Assembly (NCBI GenBank): GCA_021324355.1
Contig: JAJPJD010000057.1
Coordinates: 1 to 64,000, forward strand
Reading direction: 5' to 3'
Length of the DNA stretch: 64,000 bases
Source: Actinomycetota bacterium
GTDB lineage: Bacteria > Actinomycetota > Acidimicrobiia > Acidimicrobiales > RAAP-2
This document shows, piece by piece, positions 33,150 to 41,920 of this stretch (its first letter is position 1; every line of letters begins with the position of its first letter). The notes below the pieces were generated by a model. That model was not told the DNA's origin. It made no database searches and was given only the letters and a program-made list of their open reading frames with translations. Position numbers and translations under genes: made by a program.

Positions 33150-34625
33150 GTGCCCACGGCGCGCCCCGAGCTCGAGATCGCCCTGGTCCAGGCGTCCCCC
33201 GACGCGGTGATCGTGGTCGACGCCGCCGGGCGCATCGAGATGGCCAACCCGGCAGTCGAATCGCTGTTCGGATGGGCACCCGAAGAGCTCATCGGACAGC
33301 CGGTCGAACTGCTCCTCCCCGAGGAGCTGCGGGACCTCCACCGGCGCCACCGCGCTGGCTATGCCGCCCGCCCGGTCGCCCGGGCGATGGGCTCGGGGCT
33401 GGATTTGCACGGCCGGCGCCGGGATGGAACGAGCTTCCCGGTGGACGTGGGCCTGGCCCCGCTGACCGCTGGCGGCGCGATCCGGGTCGGCGCCTTCGTC
33501 CGAGACGCGACCGACCGGCGGCGAGGCGAGGATCTGTTGCGTTACGTGAACGAGATCAGCCGCGAGCTGTTGGCCGGTGAGGACACCGCCGACACCCTCC
33601 GCCTCACTGCGAACCGGGCTCGCGTGCTGGTGGAGGCCGAGGCGGCGTGGATCGTCGTCCCGCGGGGCTCCTCGCTCACGGTTGCCGCGGCCGATGGCAC
33701 AGGCGCGGAGGTCCTGGTCGGTGCCAACGTGCCCGCAGGAACCAGCCTGTCCGCCAAGGTGATGCGCAGCGGTCGGCCGCTGGCAATCGGCGAGATGGCG
33801 GCCGATCCGGCGGTGATCGCCGAGGCCCGGCCGCTGGGCCTCGGACCGGGGCTGTACCTGCCGATGGCAGCCGAGAGCCGCTCGCTCGGCACACTGGTGG
33901 TCGCCCGGGCCGCCAGCCGCCCGCCCTTCGGGCCCAGCGAGGCCGAGGCCCTGGCGGTCTTCGCGTCGGCGGCCGCGATCGTCTTGTCCCTGGGCCAAGC
34001 CCGGGAGGAGCTGGAAGCCCTGCGCCTGGTATCCGAGCACGAGCGGATCGCCCGGGACCTCCACGACACCGTGATCCAGCGCTTGTTCGCGCTCGGCATG
34101 TCCCTCCAGGGGCTGCAGCGACTCGCCGACGGCGTCGTCGCCGAGCGGATCGCGGCCGCGGTCGGGGCGATCGACGACGTGATCCGTGAGATCCGCGAAA
34201 CCATCTTCGACCTGTCCCAACCGGCCGCCGGCGGTCCCGAGATCCGTCGGAAGCTACGCGACGTTGTGAGGGAGGCCGGCCAACAACTCGGCTTCGCGCC
34301 CCGAGTGGGCTTCCGGGGCCCGGTCGAGGCGGCAATCGACGACCGGTTGGTCCCGGACCTCTTGTCGGTAGTCCGCGAAGCGCTCTCGAACGTCGCCCGT
34401 CACGCCCACGCCACGGCGGTCGAGGTCGTCCTCGAGGCCCAGGACAGCTCCGTCCTCCTCACCGTGGCCGACAACGGCGTTGGGATTCCAGACGGGCCCT
34501 CCGCCGGCCATGGGATCGCCAACCTGCAAGCACGGGCATCGAAGCTCGGAGGTGAGCTCCGCCTCGACCGGCGGCACCCCTCGGGCACCCTCCTGCAGTG
34601 GCGTGTCCCGAGCCGTAGCGACTGA
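33150..34625 (+). CDS. DevS-like sensor histidine kinase (PAS-GAF-HisKA_3)
   Basis: A 491-residue kinase without membrane segments. Residues about 1-120 form a PAS domain (DAVIVVDAAGRIEMANPAVESLFGW), about 125-285 a GAF domain (LRLTANRARVLVEAEAAWIVV), about 295-370 the HisKA_3 dimerisation domain with the phospho-His in HERIARDLHDTVIQRLFALGM, and the C-terminus an HATPase (LSNVARHAHATAVEV; DNGVGI; GHGIANLQARA). The His block matches mycobacterial DevS/DosT closely. DevS uses two GAF domains with heme; here PAS replaces the first, so the signal may differ. The DevR-like regulator at 24.3 kb is the best partner candidate. Confidence 0.9.
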   Translation: MPTARPELEIALVQASPDAVIVVDAAGRIEMANPAVESLFGWAPEELIGQPVELLLPEELRDLHRRHRAGYAARPVARAMGSGLDLHGRRRDGTSFPVDVGLAPLTAGGAIRVGAFVRDATDRRRGEDLLRYVNEISRELLAGEDTADTLRLTANRARVLVEAEAAWIVVPRGSSLTVAAADGTGAEVLVGANVPAGTSLSAKVMRSGRPLAIGEMAADPAVIAEARPLGLGPGLYLPMAAESRSLGTLVVARAASRPPFGPSEAEALAVFASAAAIVLSLGQAREELEALRLVSEHERIARDLHDTVIQRLFALGMSLQGLQRLADGVVAERIAAAVGAIDDVIREIRETIFDLSQPAAGGPEIRRKLRDVVREAGQQLGFAPRVGFRGPVEAAIDDRLVPDLLSVVREALSNVARHAHATAVEVVLEAQDSSVLLTVADNGVGIPDGPSAGHGIANLQARASKLGGELRLDRRHPSGTLLQWRVPSRSD

Positions 34626-34670
34626 GCTCAGAGTTTGACCGACGGCGAGGCGAATCGCGCGTGGCTGGTC

Positions 34671-35381
34671 TTAGCGGTTGACGGTCGAGCTTGCGATGCG
34701 CCCCCGCTCGATCCGTTCGGTGCGGTCGGCCATGGAGGCGAGAACCTCGTCGTGGGTGACCATGATCACTGTCACTCCGGTGTCCCGAACTCGGCCGAAC
34801 AGCTCCATGATTCGCTGCGCCGACTCGGCGTCCAGGTTCCCGGTGGGTTCGTCGGCCAAAAGGATCTTTGGCTCGTTGGCCAACGCCCGTGCGATCGCGA
34901 CCCGCTGGCGCTCACCTCCGGACAACTGCGTCGGCAGGCGGTTGGCACGACCCTCCAAGTCGACCTCGGCGAGGAGCTCCATGGCCCGTTGATGTCGCTC
35001 CCGACTGCTCAGGCGGGTGCCGTACATCACGATCTCCACGTTGGCCAGGACCGAGATCCTGGGAAGAAGGTTGTGCAGCTGGAACACCAGCCCGACTTCG
35101 TGCCGACGGTAATAGCTCAGGTCGCGCACCGTCGACAGGTCCCGGCCGTTGACCCACACCGTTCCCGACGTCGGGTGGTCCAGCGCCGCGATCAAGTGGA
35201 GGAGCGTCGACTTGCCACACCCCGATGGCCCGGAGATGGCAACGAATTCCTTCTGCGCGACGGAAAGGCTGAGCCGATCGAGCGCGAGGACACCTCCGGG
35301 ATAGCGCTTCACGACGTCATCGAGCTTGACCGCAGGCTCCTCACCGGCCACCGACGCCCGGAGACCGAAGCTCTCACTCAT
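34671..35381 (-). CDS. ABC transporter ATPase (MacB/LolD type)
   Basis: A 236-residue ATPase. Walker A SGPSGCGKSTLLHLIA, Q-loop LVFQLHNLLP, signature LSGGERQRVAIARAL, Walker B ILLADEPTGNLD, and H-loop VTHDEVLA are intact. The word DEPTGNLD marks the LolD/MacB/FtsE subfamily that works with FtsX-type permeases by mechanotransmission. Its ATG overlaps the permease stop by 8 bases. It likely drives removal or export of a lipid, lipoprotein or peptide at the membrane; no periplasmic adaptor is encoded nearby. Confidence 0.93.
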   Translation of the reverse strand: MSESFGLRASVAGEEPAVKLDDVVKRYPGGVLALDRLSLSVAQKEFVAISGPSGCGKSTLLHLIAALDHPTSGTVWVNGRDLSTVRDLSYYRRHEVGLVFQLHNLLPRISVLANVEIVMYGTRLSSRERHQRAMELLAEVDLEGRANRLPTQLSGGERQRVAIARALANEPKILLADEPTGNLDAESAQRIMELFGRVRDTGVTVIMVTHDEVLASMADRTERIERGRIASSTVNR

Positions 35382-36492
35382 AGCTCAGCGCCCTGAGTGG
35401 CGCGAGGAAGGCAGCTCGCGCGGCCGGGTAGAGACATCCGATGAAGGTCATGCCGAGCGCGGTGTACAGCGCCCGCCAGAACGCCGTCGGGGTGTAGTTG
35501 GCGTGCAGGATTCCCTGCAACGCCGGGACGTGCTCCAAAGCAACCGAGATCCCAAACGACAGCCCGACGCCGACCGCCGCGCCGATCAAGGCCAAGGCAG
35601 CGGCCTCGATCAGGATCATCCCGACGATGCGGCGTCTCGTCCAGCCCACAGCCCGCAACAAGCCGAGCTCCCTGGTTCGTTCGAACACGCTCAGCAACAT
35701 CGTGTTGCCCACGATGACCGCGCCGATGATGATGGCCAGGATCGTGCTCCCGGTCACCGCGGCCTTGAGGTAGACGAGATTTCGATCAGCTCGGCCGAAC
35801 TGCGTTGCGGTCCGGATAGTCGTGAGCTCAGGCATGTGGTACTGGATCGAGTGCTCCACCCGACTGATGGGAGTGCCCGGCCTCACTTTCACGAACACCA
35901 GTGTCACGATCCCCGGGACCCGGTTGTAGCCCTGGATGGCCGGGAGTGGGAACATGGCCGCGTCGTCGCCGAAGCTGTTGCCGGTCGAGTAGATGCCGGT
36001 CACCGTGTTGACCGTCCCGTCCGCTCGGAACAGCGACCCGACATGGAGACCGAGGTTCGCCGCCGCCCGCCACCCGACCATGCACTCGTTCCTGGCTGTT
36101 GGTGCGTACGGGTGCCCCTCCAAGACGGTGACGCCGAACCGCTTCAGCTGGGACGGGTCGATCCCGATCTCTATGAAGACAGGGTTCTGCGGGTTGATCT
36201 TCTCGGTCTCCACCAGCACCCCGACGGCACTCTGGACTCCGGGCGTGGCCCGGATCCGAGCCAGCTGGTTCGCATCGATCGAGCTCGAGAGCAGATCGGT
36301 GACCCCCTTCTGGGCGACCGTGAAGTCGGCCTTGCCGATGGAGATGATTGCGGCCGCCGACTGCTCGAGCCCGCTACTGGTCACTGCTAGGGTCACCACG
36401 GTCATGACGGCGAACGCCACGGCCGCGGCGAGCCCGATCGACCGGCCCTTCTTGGCCCCGAGGTTCCTGAGCGCGAATGACAGGTACGGCAT
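35374..36492 (-). CDS. FtsX/MacB-like ABC permease
   Basis: A 372-residue permease: one N-terminal membrane helix (GLAAAVAFAVMTVVTLAV), an external domain of about 220 residues, then three helices (TGSTILAIIIGAVIVGNTMLLSVFER; RRRIVGMILIEAAALALIGAAVGV; ALYTALGMTFIGCLYPAARA), the FtsX arrangement. The RTRELGLLRAVGWTRRRI motif at the cytoplasmic coupling helix is typical. It pairs with the ATPase gene downstream. The 189-base upstream gap to the hydrolase gene shows only a short GTCCT/AGGAC inverted repeat. Confidence 0.9.
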   Translation of the reverse strand: MPYLSFALRNLGAKKGRSIGLAAAVAFAVMTVVTLAVTSSGLEQSAAAIISIGKADFTVAQKGVTDLLSSSIDANQLARIRATPGVQSAVGVLVETEKINPQNPVFIEIGIDPSQLKRFGVTVLEGHPYAPTARNECMVGWRAAANLGLHVGSLFRADGTVNTVTGIYSTGNSFGDDAAMFPLPAIQGYNRVPGIVTLVFVKVRPGTPISRVEHSIQYHMPELTTIRTATQFGRADRNLVYLKAAVTGSTILAIIIGAVIVGNTMLLSVFERTRELGLLRAVGWTRRRIVGMILIEAAALALIGAAVGVGLSFGISVALEHVPALQGILHANYTPTAFWRALYTALGMTFIGCLYPAARAAFLAPLRALSYE

Positions 36493-36681
36493 GTCCTCAT
36501 CCCGCAGGACGGTTGACCCTGTCCCGAGGGTAGCGCCGCTTCTGGGTAGCGATGCCCCCCGGACACGTCGGCCCAGCTCCGCCGGCCGCGCCTCCTGGGG
36601 ATCGCCAGGCGCTGCCCCGAGCCCTCCGGCCTTGCCCGCCTTCCCGACCAGGGCAACCGGCCGGTAGGTGGCGCTTCGGCC

Positions 36682-37431
36682 TCAGACAGTCCCCTGCCGC
36701 AGAAGGAAGTCCAAGAAGACCTCGACGCACAGCTGCGGACGAGCGAGCGCCGATCCGTGGCCCACTGCCTCGAGAACGACGAGCTCGGCTCCGGGGATCA
36801 TCCGTTGCAAGCGCTCGCTGGCCGGCAGGTTCGGGTCGTGGTCACCGGTCGCGATGAGCACCGGGACCCGCAGCCCGTCGGCATAGCGGCGATGGTCCGG
36901 GTCTCGATACGCCGCGGCCAGGGCCTTCCGCAGCGTCTCGGGGTTCTCGTGCTCGAACCAGCTCGGATCCCGCTCGACCTCGGGGATGCCGAGAGCCGCC
37001 CTTTGCTGCCTGGCCAGCTCAGCACCGCGCCGTTGGGCCTCGGTGTCGGGGGCCTCGACCGAAGCGTCGAAAAGGGCGAGCGCACGCACTCGGGCTGGGT
37101 ACCTCGAGGCAAAGGCCATGGCCACCCGGGCTCCAAATGCCAATCCCCACGCGATGGTGGTCTCGACGTCCAGATGGTCGAGGATCGCAGCGGCATCCTC
37201 GGCGTACTGGTCGAGTCCGTACGTCGCATCCTCGGCGGCGCGACTGCGTCCGGTGCCTCGAATGTCGTGCCGGATGACCCGGAGCCGTGGTGTAAGCATC
37301 CGGATCACCGGGTCCCACGATCGAGTCGTGCAGCGAGCACCCGAGAACAGCAGCACCGACGCTCCCGCGGCGGGCCCATCAACTTCGACGTGGAGCTCTG
37401 CCCCCTCCACCGGTACGACGATCGCGTTCAT
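36682..37431 (-). CDS. Alpha/beta-hydrolase-fold protein with Ser-to-Ala nucleophile
   Basis: A 249-residue alpha/beta-hydrolase fold: LLFSGARCTTRSWDPVIRML, RHDIRGTGRSR, the nucleophile elbow IAWGLAFGARVAMAF, acid loop LIATGDHDPNLPAS and His loop LEAVGHGSALARP. The elbow reads G-L-A-F-G, so the usual Ser (G-x-S-x-G) is Ala, encoded GCA. Acid and His are present. It may be inactive as an esterase, or use a different chemistry. The ATG overlaps the upstream SDR stop (ATGA); no good ribosome site, so coupling is likely. Confidence 0.85.
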   Translation of the reverse strand: MNAIVVPVEGAELHVEVDGPAAGASVLLFSGARCTTRSWDPVIRMLTPRLRVIRHDIRGTGRSRAAEDATYGLDQYAEDAAAILDHLDVETTIAWGLAFGARVAMAFASRYPARVRALALFDASVEAPDTEAQRRGAELARQQRAALGIPEVERDPSWFEHENPETLRKALAAAYRDPDHRRYADGLRVPVLIATGDHDPNLPASERLQRMIPGAELVVLEAVGHGSALARPQLCVEVFLDFLLRQGTV

Positions 37432-38201
37432 AAGGGGAACGAATCCTTGGTCGATGAAGAACGCTCCCCCCCGGCTGATCCAAGGGTCCGCTCGAAGAGC
37501 CGATACTCCTTCAGGTTCCAGAACACGCGTCCGCTCGGTCCGTGTTCGGGGAGCGTGGCCAGAGCAAGGGCGGTCGGGTAGACGGCCTCGGGCGGCTGAA
37601 GCTCCGGGCGAGGACGGCCCCAGATCGCCGTGTTCGTCATGCCTGGAATCAACCCGTTGACCAAGATGCCGCAGTCCGCGAGCTCGGCCGCTGCCGTCCG
37701 GGTAAGTGCCCAAAGGGCTGCCTTGGCGCTCGAGTACGCGACGTTGCCTGGAAGGCACAGCTCAGCCGCACGGGACAGGAGATTGATGATCCTTCCGTAG
37801 CGCTGTGAGCGCATGACCGGGGCCACCGCTTTTATGCCCGACAACGCGGCGAACACGTGGACCGCCATGGTCGCGGAGAAGGCGGCCGGATCCAGTTCGT
37901 CGATCCGGCCCGGGCAAGCGATCCCAGCGTTGTTGACGAGGACGTCCACCCGTCCGAAATGATCGGTTGTGAGCTTGGTGACATCATTGAAGGTGCTGGG
38001 CTCGGTAACGTCGCCGATCACGGTGAGGACACCGGCGTGGGCCAGCGATCCAAGGCTGCGTTCGTCACGGTCGATCCCGACTACTAGCGCGCCGTCTCTG
38101 GCAAATCCCAGCGCCAGTGCCTTGCCAATGCCATTGGCGGCGCCACTAACGACGATCACCCTGCCCGAGATCGCTGAGCCTCTCGATGGCTGGAGCTGCA
38201 C
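37428..38201 (-). CDS. SDR-family oxidoreductase
   Basis: A 257-residue short-chain dehydrogenase with a full motif set: VVSGAANGIGKAL (T-G-x3-G-x-G type), GIDRDER, NNAGIACPGR, IINLLSRAAEL (Ser), AYSSAK (Tyr-Lys) and VNGLIPGMTNT. The Asp in GIDRD indicates NAD(H). The C-terminus (PSGRVFWNLKEYRLFERTLG) is longer and less regular than usual. GTG start with GAGGAGGTTGA upstream. It is coupled to the alpha/beta-hydrolase gene and preceded by an enoyl-CoA hydratase gene on the same strand (56-base gap). Confidence 0.9.
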   Translation of the reverse strand: MQLQPSRGSAISGRVIVVSGAANGIGKALALGFARDGALVVGIDRDERSLGSLAHAGVLTVIGDVTEPSTFNDVTKLTTDHFGRVDVLVNNAGIACPGRIDELDPAAFSATMAVHVFAALSGIKAVAPVMRSQRYGRIINLLSRAAELCLPGNVAYSSAKAALWALTRTAAAELADCGILVNGLIPGMTNTAIWGRPRPELQPPEAVYPTALALATLPEHGPSGRVFWNLKEYRLFERTLGSAGGERSSSTKDSFPL

Positions 38202-38257
38202 TCAACCTCCTCGCGCCTGCAGTACCCCTCGCCGCAGGGCCATCACGGGAGCGGGGC

Positions 38258-39001
38258 TCACGGCCCCACCGTGGAGCTCGATTGGATTTCTTCGAGAACC
38301 TGGCTAAAGCGGCGTCCGTTGGCGGCTTGGATCATCCGTTTGGTTGTCGTTAGGGTCTTCCGGTCGTAACTAGCGAAGCGCTGTGCGAGGTTTCGAGCAG
38401 TGTCGAGGACTTGGTGCTCCTCGACAACACTCTGTGCAATCCCAAGGCGGAATAGGTCGGCTCCATCGTGCGGTTCGGCTGCCACGGCGAGCTCGAATGC
38501 CCTTGCCGCACCGAACTTGGCGACGAGCCAGGCGACGTTCATGGGTGGGGTCATCGCCCGACCAACCTCGCTCACATGAAGCATCGCTGTTCGTCCCGCG
38601 ATGAGAAAGTCGCAAGCGAGCGCCAGGGCCGATCCGGCGGCGATGGCCGCCCCCTCGAGGGCTGCGATCGTCGGAATCGGACAAGCGGCCAGCTCACGAT
38701 GGAGGCCGGCCCACTCCGGTCCGAACGCTGCCCGCCGGCCCGGGTCGGGCTGGCCGGCAAGCTCGCGGAGGTCAAGTCCCGAACAGAAGCACCCTCCCTG
38801 GCCCCGCACCACGACGGCGTGAAGACCCTCGTTGGCCACCAGCTGAGCCAGGCCGGCCCGCAGCTCAGTTACGAGCTCGGTGGTGAGCGCATTGCGCCTC
38901 GCCGGCCGATCGAGGACGAGTTCACCCCATCCCGACGCCAGCTCCGCCCTCGCCAGCCGGAGTTCGTCGGCCACGCGTCCGTGGGGCCGATCTACCGGCA
39001 A
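38258..39001 (-). CDS. Enoyl-CoA hydratase/isomerase-family protein
   Basis: A 247-residue crotonase-fold protein. First oxyanion segment RGQGGCFCSGLDLREL, second AALEGAAIAAGSALALACDF; a single acidic residue appears at the second catalytic region (HVSEVGRAMTPPMNVAWLVAKFG), while the first catalytic Glu is missing. The start is a TTG at 39001, or a GTG at 38974; neither has a clear ribosome site. It diverges from the LacI regulator across 163 bases. It may act on CoA esters made by the CoA transferase at 50.5 kb; that link is inference. Confidence 0.85.
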   Translation of the reverse strand: MPVDRPHGRVADELRLARAELASGWGELVLDRPARRNALTTELVTELRAGLAQLVANEGLHAVVVRGQGGCFCSGLDLRELAGQPDPGRRAAFGPEWAGLHRELAACPIPTIAALEGAAIAAGSALALACDFLIAGRTAMLHVSEVGRAMTPPMNVAWLVAKFGAARAFELAVAAEPHDGADLFRLGIAQSVVEEHQVLDTARNLAQRFASYDRKTLTTTKRMIQAANGRRFSQVLEEIQSSSTVGP

Positions 39002-39164
39002 ACGGGTCGAGGACCAAGCACGTCAGGATAGTAGCGTATTGCGAGATCGTGTCCCAGACCGGCGCGGCCACGATTGTCCCTCCGCGACCCACGGGGAGTC
39101 ACCGTGGTGGCGGTGGTCGATACACTCACATGCAGCCACCCGCACGAAAGTGGTGAGTCAAACC

Positions 39165-40367
39165 ATGCCTCCCCGGGAACCGCCGAAGCCTTCCAAGCCC
39201 AGCCAGTCGGCGGGTCCCGTCGCCGCGAAGCGTGGAACCGACGGGAGGGTCCTAAGACCGAAACGCCCGAGTGCGTTCGTTACCATCAAGGATGTCGCGG
39301 CACACGCCGGTGTCAGCGTCGCAACAGTGTCTCGGGCGATCAACGACAACGGCTACGTAGCAGCCGATGCCAAGGCGCGGGTCCTTGCAGCCATGAAGCA
39401 GCTCGGGTTTCGACCCAGCCAGCGGGCGCGAAGCATGCGCAGCTCGCGGACCATGACCATCGGAGCTGTCGTCTCGGAACTCGTGAACCTGGTTCACCTG
39501 GAATTCTTGCGAGGCGTCGACGAGGCGGCCAGCCAAGCTGGCTATGTCGTGCTGGTTGCCACGAGCCAAGGTTCCCCCGAGAAGGAACGCGAGATATTCC
39601 AACGGATGGTCGCCGAGCGTACCGATGGCGTCGTCGTCGGCACGCTGGTCGGAGGACAGCGAAGTCTCGACATCTTGGCAGAGCACAATATCCCCGTCGT
39701 TCCACCGCCGGGCCCGCTTGCGAAACAGCTCAACGCCTCTTGGATCGACAAAGAGGCAGCCGCAACGCGGGAAATGGCCGAGCGCCTAATCGCCCTCGGA
39801 CATCGACGCGTGGCCTTTGTCACCGCCCGCGGGGTCTCCGGGATCCGCACGCCGAGCTTCTATCGCAAAGCTCGGTTCGAGGTGCTCGTTGATTGTTTCT
39901 CCAGGAATGGCGTTGAACTGAACGTCGTCACCATCCCCCGCGGAGTGACAACCTCCGAGATGGCGTCCGAAGTCGTCAAGGCTGCCCATGGGTCCAGTGT
40001 CCCGACCGCGTGGATCGCGGCAACACACCTCGTCCTGCCATCGTTGCTCACCGGCCTGCGTATGGCTGGCCTCGATATTCCCGAGGACGTGTCCGTGATC
40101 GGTTACGGCGATTCGCCCTGGGCAAGCGCCTACCGTCCACCGATCTCGGTAGTCGGCCACGACGTTTCCAGTGAGGCGAAGGCCTTGACGTCCATGCTGC
40201 TCGGCTGGATCGAAGGCGAATCACCCAACGTGGCAAAGGTCGAGTACCGCACGCGCTTCATCGAACGCGATTCGATCGGACCAGCTCCGCTGGCCAAGTC
40301 AAAGCTCAGTCGGTCCGGCGCCCTGTCTCGAACACGCCCGGTCCCGGCTTCTTCCGCCCGCCCTTGA
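39165..40367 (+). CDS. LacI-family transcriptional regulator
   Basis: A 400-residue regulator. After a 38-residue basic, Pro-rich lead comes the LacI headpiece (VTIKDVAAHAGVSVATVSRAINDNGYVAADAKARVLAAMKQLGF) and a periplasmic-binding-protein-like core (IGAVVSELVNLVHLEFLRGVDEA; RTDGVVVGTLVGG; ALGHRRVAFVT; DVSVIGYGD). The ATG at 39165 has AAGTGGTGAG upstream. Its 3' end runs 62 bases into the convergent sulfatase gene. Three LacI-type operators of the form nGGAAACGwTwyC occur near the sulfatase, binding-protein and permease starts and are its likely targets. Confidence 0.92.
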   Translation: MPPREPPKPSKPSQSAGPVAAKRGTDGRVLRPKRPSAFVTIKDVAAHAGVSVATVSRAINDNGYVAADAKARVLAAMKQLGFRPSQRARSMRSSRTMTIGAVVSELVNLVHLEFLRGVDEAASQAGYVVLVATSQGSPEKEREIFQRMVAERTDGVVVGTLVGGQRSLDILAEHNIPVVPPPGPLAKQLNASWIDKEAAATREMAERLIALGHRRVAFVTARGVSGIRTPSFYRKARFEVLVDCFSRNGVELNVVTIPRGVTTSEMASEVVKAAHGSSVPTAWIAATHLVLPSLLTGLRMAGLDIPEDVSVIGYGDSPWASAYRPPISVVGHDVSSEAKALTSMLLGWIEGESPNVAKVEYRTRFIERDSIGPAPLAKSKLSRSGALSRTRPVPASSARP

Positions 40368-41778
40368 GGAATGGGCGGACCCGTGTCTCCAGCAGCTCTT
40401 CGAGAACACCTCGGGCCGAACCATCGTGCACGAGGTTGACGTCTTCGGTCGGGTCGTCGTCCAGCGAGAACAGCTGTGCTGGCTCAAGGGTGTCTTCGTG
40501 GAACACGAGCTTGTGTGAAGCGGTCCTGACCATCGCGAATCCGTAATTCTCGCTGAACACAACCGGGCGGATTACTGGAGCCTCGCTTCCCAGCAGGTTC
40601 TGCCCCTCGAAGGTCTCATGGCCATCGGCTCCGGCGACACCCCTGATCGTCGCGGGAACGTCAAGGTGTTCAATCAGGCCAGGAATGGTCTTTGCACTCT
40701 CGCCCTGAGGAGGCCGGATGATGAGCGGGACCCGCGTCGCCTGATCGTAGAAGACCATCTTCATAAGCATCCGGTGCTCACCCATCATTTCGCCATGGTC
40801 AGAGGTGTAGATGATCCATGTGTTATCAAGCATTCCGTTGCGCTCGAGCGCTTGGCGGATCTTTCCGACCGCTTCATCGATCACAGTGATGTCGGCGTAG
40901 TAGTAGCGGCGAATGTCTTCGATCCGGTCGTCGGTGAGCGTCGCCGAACTACTGTGAGTCCAAAGAAAGAATTGCAGAAAATCCCGGAACGGACCGAACT
41001 CGGGCACCTGGGGCCGCTGAAGCGATTTCGGCATCGGCATCGACACATGACGGTAGAGGTTGACGTACTCGATTGGTGCGTCCCACGGGTCGTGTGGTCC
41101 GGGAAATCCCACCCAGAGAAACCACGGTTGGTCTCCCTCACGCTCATCGATCCAACGAACCACCCGGTCCCCATGCCAGGCGTCGATGTAGTCCTCGGGA
41201 GGCAGTGGGATCGACCCCGTTGCGGAGTTCGGCAGCCGCTCCTCCCCCCCCTGCGCTGTGTAGTTCCGCCGGCGGACGAACTCCCGGTAGGTCTCGAGCA
41301 AGCCCTTGGCCGCCAAGTGGTCCGAATACTCCGTGTTGATGTTCACCGAGGCAAGCTTCCCGACTGTCTCGATCGGTTCGTCGAAGCCGTAGGCGACCAT
41401 CTGCTCCGATCGGTGACGTGCATCCCGAGTCCGCTGGCCCCCTGGAGCGCGACCGCCGTGCACCCACAAGTGCATCTTCCCGATACAGGCCGTGTGGTAG
41501 CCGGCGGCGCGCAGCGAGTGTAGGAACGTGGGCATGTCCGTGGGCGTGTCCCAGGCGTTCTCGTAGACTCCGTGGTCCCTCACGTACCGTTCGGTGAGGA
41601 AGGAAGCCCTCGCCGGCATGCACAGCGGACCCTGGCAGTGGACATCCTCGAATCGCAGACCCTCGGCAGCCAGTCGATCAATGTTGGGCGTTCTCACGAC
41701 CGGGTCCCCGGCACACCCGAGGATGTCGGCTCTGTGTTGGTCGGCCATCAGCAGCAGGATGTTCGGCTGGCTTCGCAC
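40306..41778 (-). CDS. Type I (formylglycine) sulfatase
   Basis: A 490-residue sulfatase. PNILLLMADQHRADIL provides the first metal Asp; QGPLCMPARASFLTERY contains the C-x-P-x-R motif whose Cys becomes formylglycine; GKMHLWVHGG and IYTSDHGEMMGEHRM supply further metal and sulfate residues. It is a cytoplasmic form: no signal peptide. Maturation would need a formylglycine-generating enzyme, not seen in this window. The GTG at 41778 follows AAGGGGAAC. It is divergent from the binding-protein gene with a LacI-type operator in between. Confidence 0.93.
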   Translation of the reverse strand: MRSQPNILLLMADQHRADILGCAGDPVVRTPNIDRLAAEGLRFEDVHCQGPLCMPARASFLTERYVRDHGVYENAWDTPTDMPTFLHSLRAAGYHTACIGKMHLWVHGGRAPGGQRTRDARHRSEQMVAYGFDEPIETVGKLASVNINTEYSDHLAAKGLLETYREFVRRRNYTAQGGEERLPNSATGSIPLPPEDYIDAWHGDRVVRWIDEREGDQPWFLWVGFPGPHDPWDAPIEYVNLYRHVSMPMPKSLQRPQVPEFGPFRDFLQFFLWTHSSSATLTDDRIEDIRRYYYADITVIDEAVGKIRQALERNGMLDNTWIIYTSDHGEMMGEHRMLMKMVFYDQATRVPLIIRPPQGESAKTIPGLIEHLDVPATIRGVAGADGHETFEGQNLLGSEAPVIRPVVFSENYGFAMVRTASHKLVFHEDTLEPAQLFSLDDDPTEDVNLVHDGSARGVLEELLETRVRPFLKGGRKKPGPGVFETGRRTD

Positions 41779-41800
41779 CGTTCCCCTTTCGTCCAGGTTA

Positions 41801-41814
41801 TGATAACGTTTCCA
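41801..41814. promoter_or_regulatory. LacI-type operator 1
   Basis: TGATAACGTTTCCA (reverse TGGAAACGTTATCA), centred on CG, lies 23 bases before the sulfatase GTG and 107 before the binding-protein start. It fits the LacI/GalR operator form and matches the other two sites at most positions. Confidence 0.6.
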
Positions 41815-41880
41815 GCCTTGTCCGGCCACCAGGTGCGCCACGTGCTGGTTGACGTGCGGTGCGCAAGGCCCCACAATGCC

Positions 41881-41894
41881 GGGAAACGATTCCA
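41881..41894. promoter_or_regulatory. LacI-type operator 2
   Basis: GGGAAACGATTCCA lies 27 bases before the binding-protein GTG. Its central CG is 80 bases from that of operator 1, a spacing that would allow looping between the two sites. Confidence 0.55.
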
Positions 41895-41920
41895 GATCAT
41901 TACCCATGAGGAGGGGACCT

